From contig JAJXTT010000012.1 in NCBI GenBank assembly GCA_021783525.1, positions 1 through 14,547 of the forward strand: DNA of 14,547 nucleotides. Direction: 5' to 3'. Each line of letters begins with the position of its first letter. Position 1 is the stretch's first letter. Positions 1-8,807 of this stretch are shown in pieces. Below the pieces are notes generated by a model that ran no database searches, was not told where the DNA came from, and saw only the letters and a list, made by a program, of their open reading frames with translations. The position numbers and the translations under genes were made by a program. Source of the stretch: Pseudomonadota bacterium. Lineage in GTDB: Bacteria; Pseudomonadota; Gammaproteobacteria; Burkholderiales; Gallionellaceae.

Positions 1-93
1 GCGCCCGAACAACTCGCCGAACAACACAAAGACATCGCCTTTGCGAAAGATATTGGACTGGGGAATTTCGCGTAGAGGAATGGGTGCTTTCAT
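1..93 (-). CDS. N-terminal fragment of a protein, possibly FabMG-like (partial)
   Basis: The minus strand opens with ATG at 93-91 and stays open for 31 codons to the window edge, beginning MKAPIPLREIPQSNIFRKGD and continuing with VFVLFGELFGR. The regular, fully open frame and the intergenic DNA upstream make it a real gene start. A GGAG lies about 11 nt before the ATG, rather far for a ribosome binding site. The start resembles, from memory only, proteins annotated as the enoyl-ACP reductase FabMG family; 31 residues cannot settle this. No catalytic residue is visible. The rest of the gene lies outside the window. Confidence 0.6.
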   Translation of the reverse strand, partial: MKAPIPLREIPQSNIFRKGDVFVLFGELFGR

Positions 94-462
94 AAAAGTA
101 TGGACTCCGGTTCAATGAATGTTACAAGACGACAGTATTCGGTTGGTTTTTGCCAAGCTCGCCATTGTACAGAAGGCTGATGGGGGTATTCGTGAAAGTG
201 TTGCGCCCCCGCCACCGGGAATTTTACTGTACTTGACGTTGACGCCGGCTTCGCGCATCGGGACGAGACACGGGTGCGGTGCGACGAGCCCTTAGGGGCA
301 GACTCATCCAGGGGTGCGCTGAGTTAATCCGTTCGTCCTGAGCTTGATGGAACTACCAGCCATTCGACTAAGCCCGCAAGCGGGCAAGTCGCTGCTTATA
401 TCGAAGGGCTCTTGGATTAACTCATTGAATCGATTTATTCCTCCATTCATGGTTCGACAAGC
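94..462. other. Non-coding stretch with interspersed repeats
   Basis: No supported gene lies here. The left part is the upstream region of the minus-strand gene at 1-93; a TACAAT reading on the minus strand at 169-164 could be a -10 box, but I see no convincing -35. The right part, from about 321, is repeat DNA described separately. A plus-strand open frame starting at 344 runs through the repeats into the antisense of the next gene. It contains MVRQAHHERMN, a peptide I know as a by-product of translating this kind of repeat, so I do not call it a gene. Confidence 0.6.
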
Positions 463-476
463 TCACCACGAACGGA
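321..476. repeat. Inverted pair of degenerate palindromic interspersed repeats
   Basis: Two copies of a core face each other. GTTCGTCCTGAGCTTG is at 331-346, and the complement of CAAGCTCACCACGAAC at 458-473 reads GTTCGTGGTGAGCTTG, differing at two bases. Just inside, GAGTTAATCC (321-330) and GGATTAACTC (414-423) form a perfect 10-bp inverted pair, and TCGAAGGGC near 401 looks like another fragment. Repeats with the core GAGCTTGTCGAA are common between genes in proteobacteria and are thought to be spread by REP-associated transposases (family knowledge). The copy at 451-476 overlaps the 3' end of the gene at 463-861. Confidence 0.75.
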
Positions 477-861
477 TGAATAAATCAGTGCCTCTCTGGC
501 TTTCAGCCTCCGGCGCGACCTCGGTCACTTCGCCGTCTCTGGAGACATCGAACTGCAACTCGCAATACTCGTTGATGTCGCTTGCCGGAGTGGGATCGTC
601 CGTGCAACTGCATCCGCCGATCACGCTCCTGAAAAAGACGCCTGCGGTGACGCGAATGCTGCCGCCCGTTTCTGCGATGCGGTTGATCACCACGGTGACC
701 GGCTCATCGGCCACATAATTGCCGATGGACAAGCCCTGTTGCAGCGGAAGCCCGCCTGCGCCCAATTGCGCAAGTTGCTGCTTGAGGACCTCCGCAAAGC
801 CGGGGGTTCCCCAAGCCTGAGGGATGCTGTCGAGCCGGATCCTGAAGCGGCGCTCAGGCAT
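463..861 (-). CDS. Small conserved-looking protein with CxC motif, unknown function
   Basis: This 132-residue protein starts at ATG 861-859 behind a GGAG (GGGAGAGGCA before the ATG), a convincing ribosome binding site. I do not recognise the family. Residues 1-80 look like a soluble alpha/beta fold, followed by GGCSCTDDP with Cys84 and Cys86 and then Cys100, a possible metal or redox centre. There is no signal peptide or membrane segment. It sits 50 bp downstream of the diguanylate cyclase gene on the same strand and may be the last gene of the pepD-cyclase transcript. The last residues, LFIRSW and the TGA, are encoded by the interspersed repeat, so the native C-terminus was probably altered by repeat insertion. 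The gene call is fairly sure; the function is unknown. Confidence 0.75.
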   Translation of the reverse strand: MPERRFRIRLDSIPQAWGTPGFAEVLKQQLAQLGAGGLPLQQGLSIGNYVADEPVTVVINRIAETGGSIRVTAGVFFRSVIGGCSCTDDPTPASDINEYCELQFDVSRDGEVTEVAPEAESQRGTDLFIRSW

Positions 862-911
862 TGCCTCTCCCGCGGCGGATCCGGCCGTGTGGCGAGCCGG
901 CCAACACTGGC

Positions 912-2096
912 TCAGGCATTCGACGGCAATTGCGGGTTATCCCACGCATGCTGTTTTTCCTCATGGAATCTCACCGCATTGCGCCCGTGCTCCTTTGCCT
1001 CATACATGGCCGCATCGGCGCGCTTCAGGATATCGACTTCGCTCATCGCACCGCCGGCGAACATCTCGACACCGATGCTCGCGGTACAACGATGCTCCAC
1101 GTGCCCCGTTGGCCCCTGCGCGGCGATGCGGTAAGGCTCGGCCAGCGTCACGCGTATCTTTTCCGCCACCTGGCCTGCGCGCCACTTTGCGTCTTCCTTG
1201 TCCGTTCCCAGTTCGCTGAGCAGGATCACGAACTCGTCCCCGCCGAAGCGGGCGACCATATCGATCTCGCGGATACACCCGCGGATGCGCCGCGCCACCT
1301 CCTGCAGCAGCATGTCTCCCGCCGCATGCCCGTACGCATCGTTGAGCGGCTTGAAATTGTCCAGATCGAGGAACATCACCGCGCCGCGCTGCCCCGTGCG
1401 TTTGCTGACGGCGATCTTCTCGGCCAGACGCTGCTCAAGGCGGCGACGGTTGGGAAGCTGGGTCAGCATATCCATACCCGAAAGCTTCTCCAGTTCGCGT
1501 TCGTTCCGGTTCGCCACGTATTCCCCCAGCCAGGTGATGAACAGCAGCGTAAACAGGCTGGTACTGACATACGCCGCGCGAAACATCGTGGCCGTCGTCG
1601 CGTCCAGCGACAACAGGGCAGGATCGGGTTCGACGCCAAAATATCCGCAATACACGAACAGCGAGGCATTCAAAACGAAGAGAAAGAAAATGCTCGCCCA
1701 TTGTCGCAACGGGAAAAAAACCAGGCCCAGCAAGGCAAAGAGAACGAAATAGAAATGCATGTCGAGCCAGGAGCCGTTGGCCGCCCAGATACTCGCCGCA
1801 ACCACGGCGGTAATGGTTAGCGAGAGCAGCCAGCGCGCGAACCCGGCATGCCCGTAGCGATTCAACCAGAGTACGGCCAGCACCAGGAAATAGAATGGTA
1901 TCTGTACCAGATTCGTCTCGATCAGCGCGGGATTTCCCGTCAGCGCATTGAGCGCAGCGAAAAACGCCATCGAAAGGATCGCGGTGAATGCGGCCACATT
2001 GACGTGAAATATCTTCCGCCGGATGGAAAGCGACTCCACCCCGTCGCATCCCCAGCGCGACCACGCATTCAGACTCTGCATCAATGATTTCAGCAT
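912..2096 (-). CDS. Membrane-bound diguanylate cyclase (GGDEF) with I-site
   Basis: This 394-residue protein makes c-di-GMP from two GTP at the inner membrane. Residues 30-190 hold about six hydrophobic segments (near 33-53, 63-79, 86-105, 112-130, 134-152, 171-190) forming a sensor of no recognised type. The GGDEF domain follows from about 205: DMLTQLPNR at 209-217, the metal-binding region FLDLDNFKPLND near 242-253, and the active-site GGDEF at 285-289. REID at 276-279 lies five residues before GGDEF, matching the RxxD inhibitory site, so product feedback is expected. The motif MYEAKEHGRN near 364-373 closes the domain. The ATG at 2096 has no clear ribosome binding site. The gene begins 33 bp after the pepD stop on the same strand, so co-transcription is likely. 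What the membrane domain senses cannot be read from the sequence. Confidence 0.93.
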   Translation of the reverse strand: MLKSLMQSLNAWSRWGCDGVESLSIRRKIFHVNVAAFTAILSMAFFAALNALTGNPALIETNLVQIPFYFLVLAVLWLNRYGHAGFARWLLSLTITAVVAASIWAANGSWLDMHFYFVLFALLGLVFFPLRQWASIFFLFVLNASLFVYCGYFGVEPDPALLSLDATTATMFRAAYVSTSLFTLLFITWLGEYVANRNERELEKLSGMDMLTQLPNRRRLEQRLAEKIAVSKRTGQRGAVMFLDLDNFKPLNDAYGHAAGDMLLQEVARRIRGCIREIDMVARFGGDEFVILLSELGTDKEDAKWRAGQVAEKIRVTLAEPYRIAAQGPTGHVEHRCTASIGVEMFAGGAMSEVDILKRADAAMYEAKEHGRNAVRFHEEKQHAWDNPQLPSNA

Positions 2097-2129
2097 TTGG
2101 TCGATTCGGGCCGGGTATCCGGCACCACG

Positions 2130-3599
2130 TTAGTTGGGAGCCAGCGCCTGCAAGACCGCCTTGAGCAATTGCCAGCAGCGCCCGACGGATTCTATCTCAA
2201 CCCGCTCACCGGGCGCGTGGGCGCCCACGATGTCGGGCCCGAACGAGATCATGTCCAGTTGGGGGTGGCTGGCCGCGAGCAGGCCGCATTCGAGGCCGGC
2301 ATGGATCACCTGCAGGCTCGCGGGCCGGCCGAACTGCGCCGTGTACACCCGCTGGCACAGCGCAAGCAGGCCGGATGACGGGTTGGGCGTCCAGCCGGGG
2401 TACATGCCTTCCTTCCAGGCGCGCAGCGCGTAACCGGCGGCGTGCGCGATCAACTTGTCGGCCAGCGCATCCGCGCGGCCGTCATGCAGCGAGCGCACCT
2501 TGAAGGTGGCATGGAACGCGCCATGCGCCAGCCGCGCCACACCCAGATTGTCCGATGTATCCACCACGCCGGGAAAATCATCGCTCATGCGCGAGACGCC
2601 GTTCACCGCAACGTCGAGGAAAGTCAACAGGCGGTCGCGCTCCGCATGATGAATGGACTGCCCCACCGGCATCTCGTCCAGCTCATACCCGAAGGCCACG
2701 CCGGCATCCGCCTCGGCGAAGCGCCGCTGCCACGAGTCGTGCCGGTGCTGCACCCACTCGTCGATTCCAGACGCGGCCGCCGCAGGCAGCGCACACACCG
2801 CGAAGGCTTCGCGCGGGATCGCGTTGCGGGCCGTGCCGCCACTGAACTCGATCAGGCGCACATCGGTGTGGGCGGAGAGGTCGCGCAGCGCTTCCGCCAG
2901 CAGCTTGATCGCGTTGCCGCGCCCGAGATGAATGTCGATGCCGGAGTGGCCGCCGCGCAGGCCGGACACGTCGAAGCGCAGGACCACGAAGTCCGGCGGC
3001 AGCGCATGCATCTCGCAATCGTGGCGCAACTCCACATCCACGCCGCCCGCGCAGCCCAGGTAGAAATGCCCCCACTCTTCGGTATCCAGATTGATCAGCG
3101 TCTTGCCCTGCAACATGCCGGCCGCCAACCCGCGCGCGCCGTCCATGCCGGACTCCTCGTTTACAGTGAGCAGTACCTCCAGCGGCGGATGGCGCAACCC
3201 TTCTTCTTCCAGCGCAGCCAGCGCCAGGGCGACGCCGATGCCGTTGTCCGCGCCCAGCGTGGTGTCCTCCGCCACCACCCAGCCGTCGCTCACCTGCGCC
3301 TCGATCGGGTCGCGCTCGAAATCATGCCGAGTTCCGGCATTCGCCTGGCACACCATGTCGAGATGGCCCTGCATGATCACGCCGGGCATCGCCTCGCATC
3401 CGCGGCTCGCAGGTTTCTTCAGGATCAGGTTGCCCGCCTCGTCAACGTGGGTGGCGATGTGGCGCGCCTGTGCCCATCCGATCAGGTGCTCGCGCAACGC
3501 GGCCTCGTGCAGCGAAGATCGCGGGATCCTGCATAGCGTGGCGAAATGCGACCAGACCGGACGCGGCTGCAGGCTTGCCAGTGTGCTGGTGTTTGCCAT
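2130..3599 (-). CDS. pepD: Aminoacyl-histidine dipeptidase PepD (M20C metallopeptidase)
   Basis: PepD is a cytosolic di-zinc peptidase that hydrolyses Xaa-His and other unspecific dipeptides, recycling amino acids. The 489-residue length fits the family. Zinc ligands and catalytic residues are in place: GHLDM with His79 and Asp81, LGADNG with bridging Asp118, NEESGMDG with catalytic Glu148 and metal ligand Glu149, INLDTEE with Asp172, and a C-terminal HAGLECG with His433. The lid/dimerisation domain lies between, including GGHSGIDIH. I chose ATG 3599 because a GGAG lies 9 nt upstream; the frame could extend to a TTG at 3614, but that TTG overlaps this ribosome binding site. The GGDEF gene follows 33 bp downstream. 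A 6-bp hairpin sits in the leader at 3618-3635. Confidence 0.95.
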   Translation of the reverse strand: MANTSTLASLQPRPVWSHFATLCRIPRSSLHEAALREHLIGWAQARHIATHVDEAGNLILKKPASRGCEAMPGVIMQGHLDMVCQANAGTRHDFERDPIEAQVSDGWVVAEDTTLGADNGIGVALALAALEEEGLRHPPLEVLLTVNEESGMDGARGLAAGMLQGKTLINLDTEEWGHFYLGCAGGVDVELRHDCEMHALPPDFVVLRFDVSGLRGGHSGIDIHLGRGNAIKLLAEALRDLSAHTDVRLIEFSGGTARNAIPREAFAVCALPAAAASGIDEWVQHRHDSWQRRFAEADAGVAFGYELDEMPVGQSIHHAERDRLLTFLDVAVNGVSRMSDDFPGVVDTSDNLGVARLAHGAFHATFKVRSLHDGRADALADKLIAHAAGYALRAWKEGMYPGWTPNPSSGLLALCQRVYTAQFGRPASLQVIHAGLECGLLAASHPQLDMISFGPDIVGAHAPGERVEIESVGRCWQLLKAVLQALAPN

Positions 3600-3617
3600 C
3601 GAAATAAACTCCAAAGA

Positions 3618-3635
3618 GTCGCCCTTGCAGGCGAC
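3618..3635 (-). other. Hairpin just upstream of pepD
   Basis: GTCGCC (3618-3623) and GGCGAC (3630-3635) form a perfect 6-bp inverted repeat with a 6-nt loop. On the minus strand it is followed at once by TCTTT and then the pepD ribosome binding site. It could be a weak terminator for the GGDEF gene ending at 3703, or a leader hairpin near the pepD start. The T-run is short, so I do not call it a terminator. Confidence 0.4.
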
Positions 3636-3702
3636 ATCATAAATCCCTTACGACTCCCGGCGGGCGGAAAGAACAAAGGTGCCGGAATCTCCCCGATTGC
3701 CC

Positions 3703-5328
3703 TCAGGACGGCTGCAGTGCCTTGCCGCGCCGCTTGCTCTCATACATGCGATCGTCCGCCATGCGCATCAGTCTGTCCTTGGCGGGATTCTCCGCCACCC
3801 GGACCGAGCCGAAACTGACGCCCGCAGACTCGAAGCCTTCGGCATGCAGCGCCTTCATCGCGTCATTGATCGTCGCCTCCGTCCGGGGTATGTCGCCTGC
3901 CTTGCAGGTGATGGCAAACTCGTCGCCACCCAGACGGTGCAGGCAGGCGCTTTCCGGCAACCGGCTCTTCAGGTTCCGGGAGAAGCTGCACAGCAATTCG
4001 TCGCCGCGTTCGTGACCGTGGCGATCGTTATAGTGCTTGAGGCCGTCGAGATCGATGAAAGTCAGGCTTCCCTCCGCGGGCAATTGCGCCAGGTCCAATT
4101 CGAGCGCGTAACGGTTGGGCAATCCGGTCAATGCGTCGGTCTGTGCGAGCTTCCTGTTTCTTCGGGCTTGCGTCAGGGCACTTTCCCTTTCCCTGTGCAT
4201 TTGTGCAAACTGCTGTGCGACCACCAGTGCGAGCAGCAACGCCTCGACCGTCACTGCCGCCAGGCCCATATGCTCCATATAGAAAGTGTAGACGCCGGGT
4301 AGCCCGCCGAGAGCGATCGACGCGAAGCCCAGCAAAAAGAAGGTGACGATGGCGACCAGGTACAGGCGTGCAGTGGTTTCGCCCTGCCTTGCGCGCACGA
4401 TACCCGAAGCCAGGCCGAAGAGCAGGAACAACCCCACGCCGTAGCGATCCAGTTCGAGCGACCAGTGAGGCTTCAGCAGCGCCAGCAGGACGAATATACC
4501 GAGCAATCCCAGCAGCCACATGCCCAGCCGGTACAGGCGCGGATTGCCGTCGCGGCGGATATCCAGCAGCGTGATCACGAACATCACATAGGCGCAGTTC
4601 GAGAACAGGATCGGCATGCTGATCAGATAGAACCAGTGCATGCCGAACAGGTCCGGATAGACCAGCAGCGCCGTGCCGTTGTATAGCAGGTTGCCCAGGA
4701 TGAACAGGGCGTACATCCCGTCGACCACGTTGCGCCGGATCAGCGCAAGCGCAGAATAATAGATGGCAAGACCGAGCAATACCCCCAGGCAGAGGAAGAC
4801 CAGCGCGTTGCCCGGCTTGATGGCCTGCCGGTAATGCGGGAGTGAATCGATATAGGGTTGCGGGCGGGCGAGAAAGAACGGGGCGGAGACTTCGGTGACC
4901 AGACGGTAGTGGCCCGGAGGCAGGTTGAACTCTCTTCCATGGCGCAGCAGGAACGGATTATAGGCAGCATTCTCGATACCCCCTTCCGCCGCGCCCACCT
5001 GTCGGCCGTCGCGATCGAATATGCAGTGGCGGAACGCACCGATCACACTGGAATTCTTGAAGTCCAGGACCTGGGTGCCGGGCTGGTCTATCGACAGCTC
5101 GGCCTCAAAGACAAAGCGTCCACCCGTGCGGGAGACACTGTCGACGGGCGTCAACTCCGCGTTGCCCGGGATGTGTTGTCCGTCGCAGGCCCAATCCGCA
5201 GGCGCCTGGTACCAGCTGCCATCCAGTCGCAACGGGGAAGCCATGCTGGCGACAGGCACGATACACAACATGCACAGCAACCAGGAAGCGGCGGGAACAC
5301 GGTGAACTCCGGCAAGAAATCTAAACAT
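3703..5328 (-). CDS. 7TM-DISM sensor diguanylate cyclase (GGDEF)
   Basis: This 541-residue protein combines a periplasmic sensor, seven membrane helices and a cytoplasmic cyclase. Residues 1-31 form a signal peptide ending in ASMAS. Residues about 35-165 fit the 7TMR-DISM extracellular (DISMED2-like) domain, a jelly-roll often thought to bind carbohydrate. Seven hydrophobic helices run from about 174 to 375, and a short coiled stretch (QMHRERESALTQARRNRKL) leads into the GGDEF domain. It has DALTGLPNR near 398-406, FIDLDGLKHYND and an intact GGDEF at 467-471, so it should be active. The RxxD I-site is absent: the residues at that position are PESA. I chose ATG 5328 because it gives a proper signal peptide; the frame extends upstream to a GTG at 5388. 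No strong ribosome binding site is seen. The ligand is unknown. Confidence 0.92.
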   Translation of the reverse strand: MFRFLAGVHRVPAASWLLCMLCIVPVASMASPLRLDGSWYQAPADWACDGQHIPGNAELTPVDSVSRTGGRFVFEAELSIDQPGTQVLDFKNSSVIGAFRHCIFDRDGRQVGAAEGGIENAAYNPFLLRHGREFNLPPGHYRLVTEVSAPFFLARPQPYIDSLPHYRQAIKPGNALVFLCLGVLLGLAIYYSALALIRRNVVDGMYALFILGNLLYNGTALLVYPDLFGMHWFYLISMPILFSNCAYVMFVITLLDIRRDGNPRLYRLGMWLLGLLGIFVLLALLKPHWSLELDRYGVGLFLLFGLASGIVRARQGETTARLYLVAIVTFFLLGFASIALGGLPGVYTFYMEHMGLAAVTVEALLLALVVAQQFAQMHRERESALTQARRNRKLAQTDALTGLPNRYALELDLAQLPAEGSLTFIDLDGLKHYNDRHGHERGDELLCSFSRNLKSRLPESACLHRLGGDEFAITCKAGDIPRTEATINDAMKALHAEGFESAGVSFGSVRVAENPAKDRLMRMADDRMYESKRRGKALQPS

Positions 5329-5353
5329 CACGGTTACGATCAGAGTGGGATGG

Positions 5354-5363
5354 GGAATATTCC
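5354..5363. promoter_or_regulatory. Perfect 10-bp palindrome upstream of the 7TM-DISM gene
   Basis: GGAATATTCC is a perfect palindrome about 26 bp before the ATG at 5328, where an operator or transcription start could lie. A 10-bp palindrome can occur by chance, and no promoter boxes around it convince me. Confidence 0.25.
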
Positions 5364-5464
5364 GCCAGAGGCCACGCAAACATAACACGGTTCCCGGTCA
5401 TTACCTTCACTTAACCCTGCATCTGCTACGGCTAAGTGTACAAACAAGGCGAAAACATGCGGCG

Positions 5465-5481
5465 CCCGCCTGTGCCGGGCA
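5465..5481 (-). terminator. Possible weak terminator hairpin after the DUF71 gene
   Basis: GCCCG and CGGGC form a short stem with a 7-nt loop, ending 8 bp beyond the stop of the DUF71 gene. On the minus strand a GTTTTC follows about 10 nt later. The stem is only 5 bp and the T-run is short and displaced, so this is a weak candidate. Confidence 0.22.
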
Positions 5482-5489
5482 GCCGCGGC

Positions 5490-6167
5490 CTATTCCCGAG
5501 ATTTCCGCAGGCGGCAATCCGCAAAGACGAATCCGTCGCGCTCAACCACCTCGCCCATCTCGATATCGAGCGGCTGCGCGAACATCGGTCCGTCGAACAC
5601 AAAGGTATGGAATTCCCCATTCTCGCCGCACGGGTCGACGCCGGACGGCATGCTGTCCACCAATGCAGCCGTCAACTCGCACCCGGCAAATTTTGCAGGC
5701 AACACCCGCGGGTCGACGCAGGTCAGACGGGCTCGCAGACCGCACGCCAGCATCTCCTCCAGCAAGGCGCGCGTCGGCCTCTCCCACAAGGGAAACACGG
5801 TCGCTATCCCGGTGCCCTGCATGCGCTCCTCCCGGTAGCGGCGTATATCCTGCAGGTGCAGATCGCCGAACGCCATGCACTGCACCCCGTTGTCGCGGGC
5901 GAGCATCACGAAGTCCGTCATCGCATAATCATATTGCTCGTCGGAACAGGGATAGGGAATCTCGATCAGGTGCAAAGGCAGGCCGACCGCTTCTGCCTGC
6001 CGCTTCAGCAGCTCGACACGCACGGCATGCATGGCGACACGGTCGAATGCCGCATTGACGGTGGTGAACAGCCCGGCCACCTCGTGTTCGCCGGACTGGC
6101 GCAGCACATGCAGCACCCATGCGCTGTCCTTGCCGCTGCTCCAACTGAGCCAGGTCTTTTTACGCAT
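5490..6167 (-). CDS. DUF71/Dph6-like PP-loop ATP-binding protein
   Basis: This 225-residue protein belongs to the ATP_bind_4 (DUF71, MJ0570-related) family of adenylating PP-loop enzymes. The PP-loop SSGKDS is at residues 10-15, directly after a hydrophobic first strand, and the family hallmark GENGEFHT is at 181-188 near the C-terminus. The archaeal and eukaryotic relative Dph6 is diphthine-ammonia ligase, which amidates diphthine on elongation factor 2. Bacteria have no diphthamide, so the substrate here is unknown and amide-forming or thiolation chemistry is only inferred. The start is ATG 6167, placing the PP-loop at the usual distance; the frame extends upstream to 6275 but that part has no domain character. 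No ribosome binding site is obvious. It may precede the GGDEF gene in one transcript, although the 161-bp gap argues against tight coupling. Confidence 0.88.
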   Translation of the reverse strand: MRKKTWLSWSSGKDSAWVLHVLRQSGEHEVAGLFTTVNAAFDRVAMHAVRVELLKRQAEAVGLPLHLIEIPYPCSDEQYDYAMTDFVMLARDNGVQCMAFGDLHLQDIRRYREERMQGTGIATVFPLWERPTRALLEEMLACGLRARLTCVDPRVLPAKFAGCELTAALVDSMPSGVDPCGENGEFHTFVFDGPMFAQPLDIEMGEVVERDGFVFADCRLRKSRE

Positions 6168-6291
6168 AGTGATCGATCGGGCAACCCAAGAAAGCTGATT
6201 GAGCAAGTTACCCGGCCATTCCCCCTTATTCGCTCCCTGATGTGATCGCGATAGTAGCGCCATTGCCATGAGCAAGCCAGACCGCCCCGTC

Positions 6292-6300
6292 TGCTATCAT
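6292..6300 (+). promoter_or_regulatory. Candidate extended -10 promoter of the ABC-F gene
   Basis: TGCTATCAT contains a TG one base before TATCAT, matching an extended -10 box that can work without a strong -35; no -35 is visible at the right distance. The predicted transcription start is about 6307, one base before the ATG at 6308. With no ribosome binding site there, the mRNA could be leaderless. Confidence 0.3.
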
Positions 6301-6307
6301 CGCATCC

Positions 6308-8257
<1,950 letters not shown>

Positions 8258-8474
8258 GACTGCAATCCTGGTCTGTCCTGATTGATTTATCGACAGTTTC
8301 CCGTTGCGACTGCTGCGCTGTCCGGAAAGGTCTATATCTTTTATCTTGTTTACAAAATGCAAGCGTGGCAGTAGCGTTACGACAAGTCCGCAGAACGCCC
8401 ATCCGTTGAGCTGCGACCGATGGGGCGAATCTGCGATCAGTGCCGAAAAGCAAGCCCATAGAGGGAGGTCCAAC

Positions 8475-8708
8475 ATGCATCGCACTTACATCCGGCTACC
8501 CGCGCATTTCTTTCGCATCAGCCTGCATACCGAATCCGACAACATGACGCTGGCGCTCGTCCCCGACCAGAACCATGCGAATCTGATCGCTCAGCTTCTG
8601 AACGAACATTACGGCGTACGCAAGGGCGAGACCATTACCGTGACGCCCACCATGATCCGTCATGCCGACGATGAGGCCGCAGACAACGCCACGAGCCTGC
8701 CGAAATGA
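8475..8708 (+). CDS. 77-residue protein of unknown function
   Basis: The ATG at 8475 sits 6 nt after a very strong ribosome binding site (AGGGAGGT at about 8462-8469), which decides this start over the longer open frame from 8304. The protein begins MHRTYIRLPAHFFRISLHTE and has a mixed polar core with DNMTLALVPDQNHANLIAQL and GVRKGETITVTPTMIRHADD, then an acidic tail. There is no signal peptide, cysteine or membrane segment. I do not recognise it. It is alone: 217 bp follow the ABC-F stop, and the next gene is convergent. The 217 bp upstream have no gene I can support. The start is convincing; whether it is conserved is unknown. Confidence 0.65.
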   Translation: MHRTYIRLPAHFFRISLHTESDNMTLALVPDQNHANLIAQLLNEHYGVRKGETITVTPTMIRHADDEAADNATSLPK

Positions 8709-8807
8709 ATCAATGCATCACACGGGAGGCGTGACAGATACGCCACTCGGCAACCCGATGGCCACACACAACCGGACGGATGCACAAACCCTGACCTCAT
8801 TGTCGGT

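Noticed and set aside
344..718. 124-codon plus-strand open frame
   Set aside because: It begins in repeat DNA, contains the repeat-derived peptide MVRQAHHERMN, and then runs antisense to the small CxC gene.
861..1820. 319-codon plus-strand open frame opposite the GGDEF gene
   Set aside because: Shadow frame; the minus strand has the intact GGDEF and I-site.
2110..2123. GCCGG/CCGGC hairpin between pepD and the GGDEF gene as a terminator
   Set aside because: No T-run follows on the minus strand and the GGDEF start is only 13 bp beyond it; the two genes look co-transcribed.
2442..3536. 364-codon plus-strand open frame opposite pepD
   Set aside because: The opposite strand encodes a full M20 peptidase with all zinc ligands; the frame has His/Arg-rich shadow composition and no start signal.
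3600..3614. Upstream TTG start for PepD
   Set aside because: The TTG overlaps the GGAG that serves the ATG at 3599, and PepD proteins normally begin near the latter.
8304..8474. N-terminal extension of the 77-residue protein
   Set aside because: The strong ribosome binding site just before 8475 decides the shorter start; the extension has no start signal and no domain character.
8728..8744. GGCGT/ACGCC hairpin between convergent genes as a terminator
   Set aside because: Only a 5-bp stem with a 7-nt loop and no T-run on either side.
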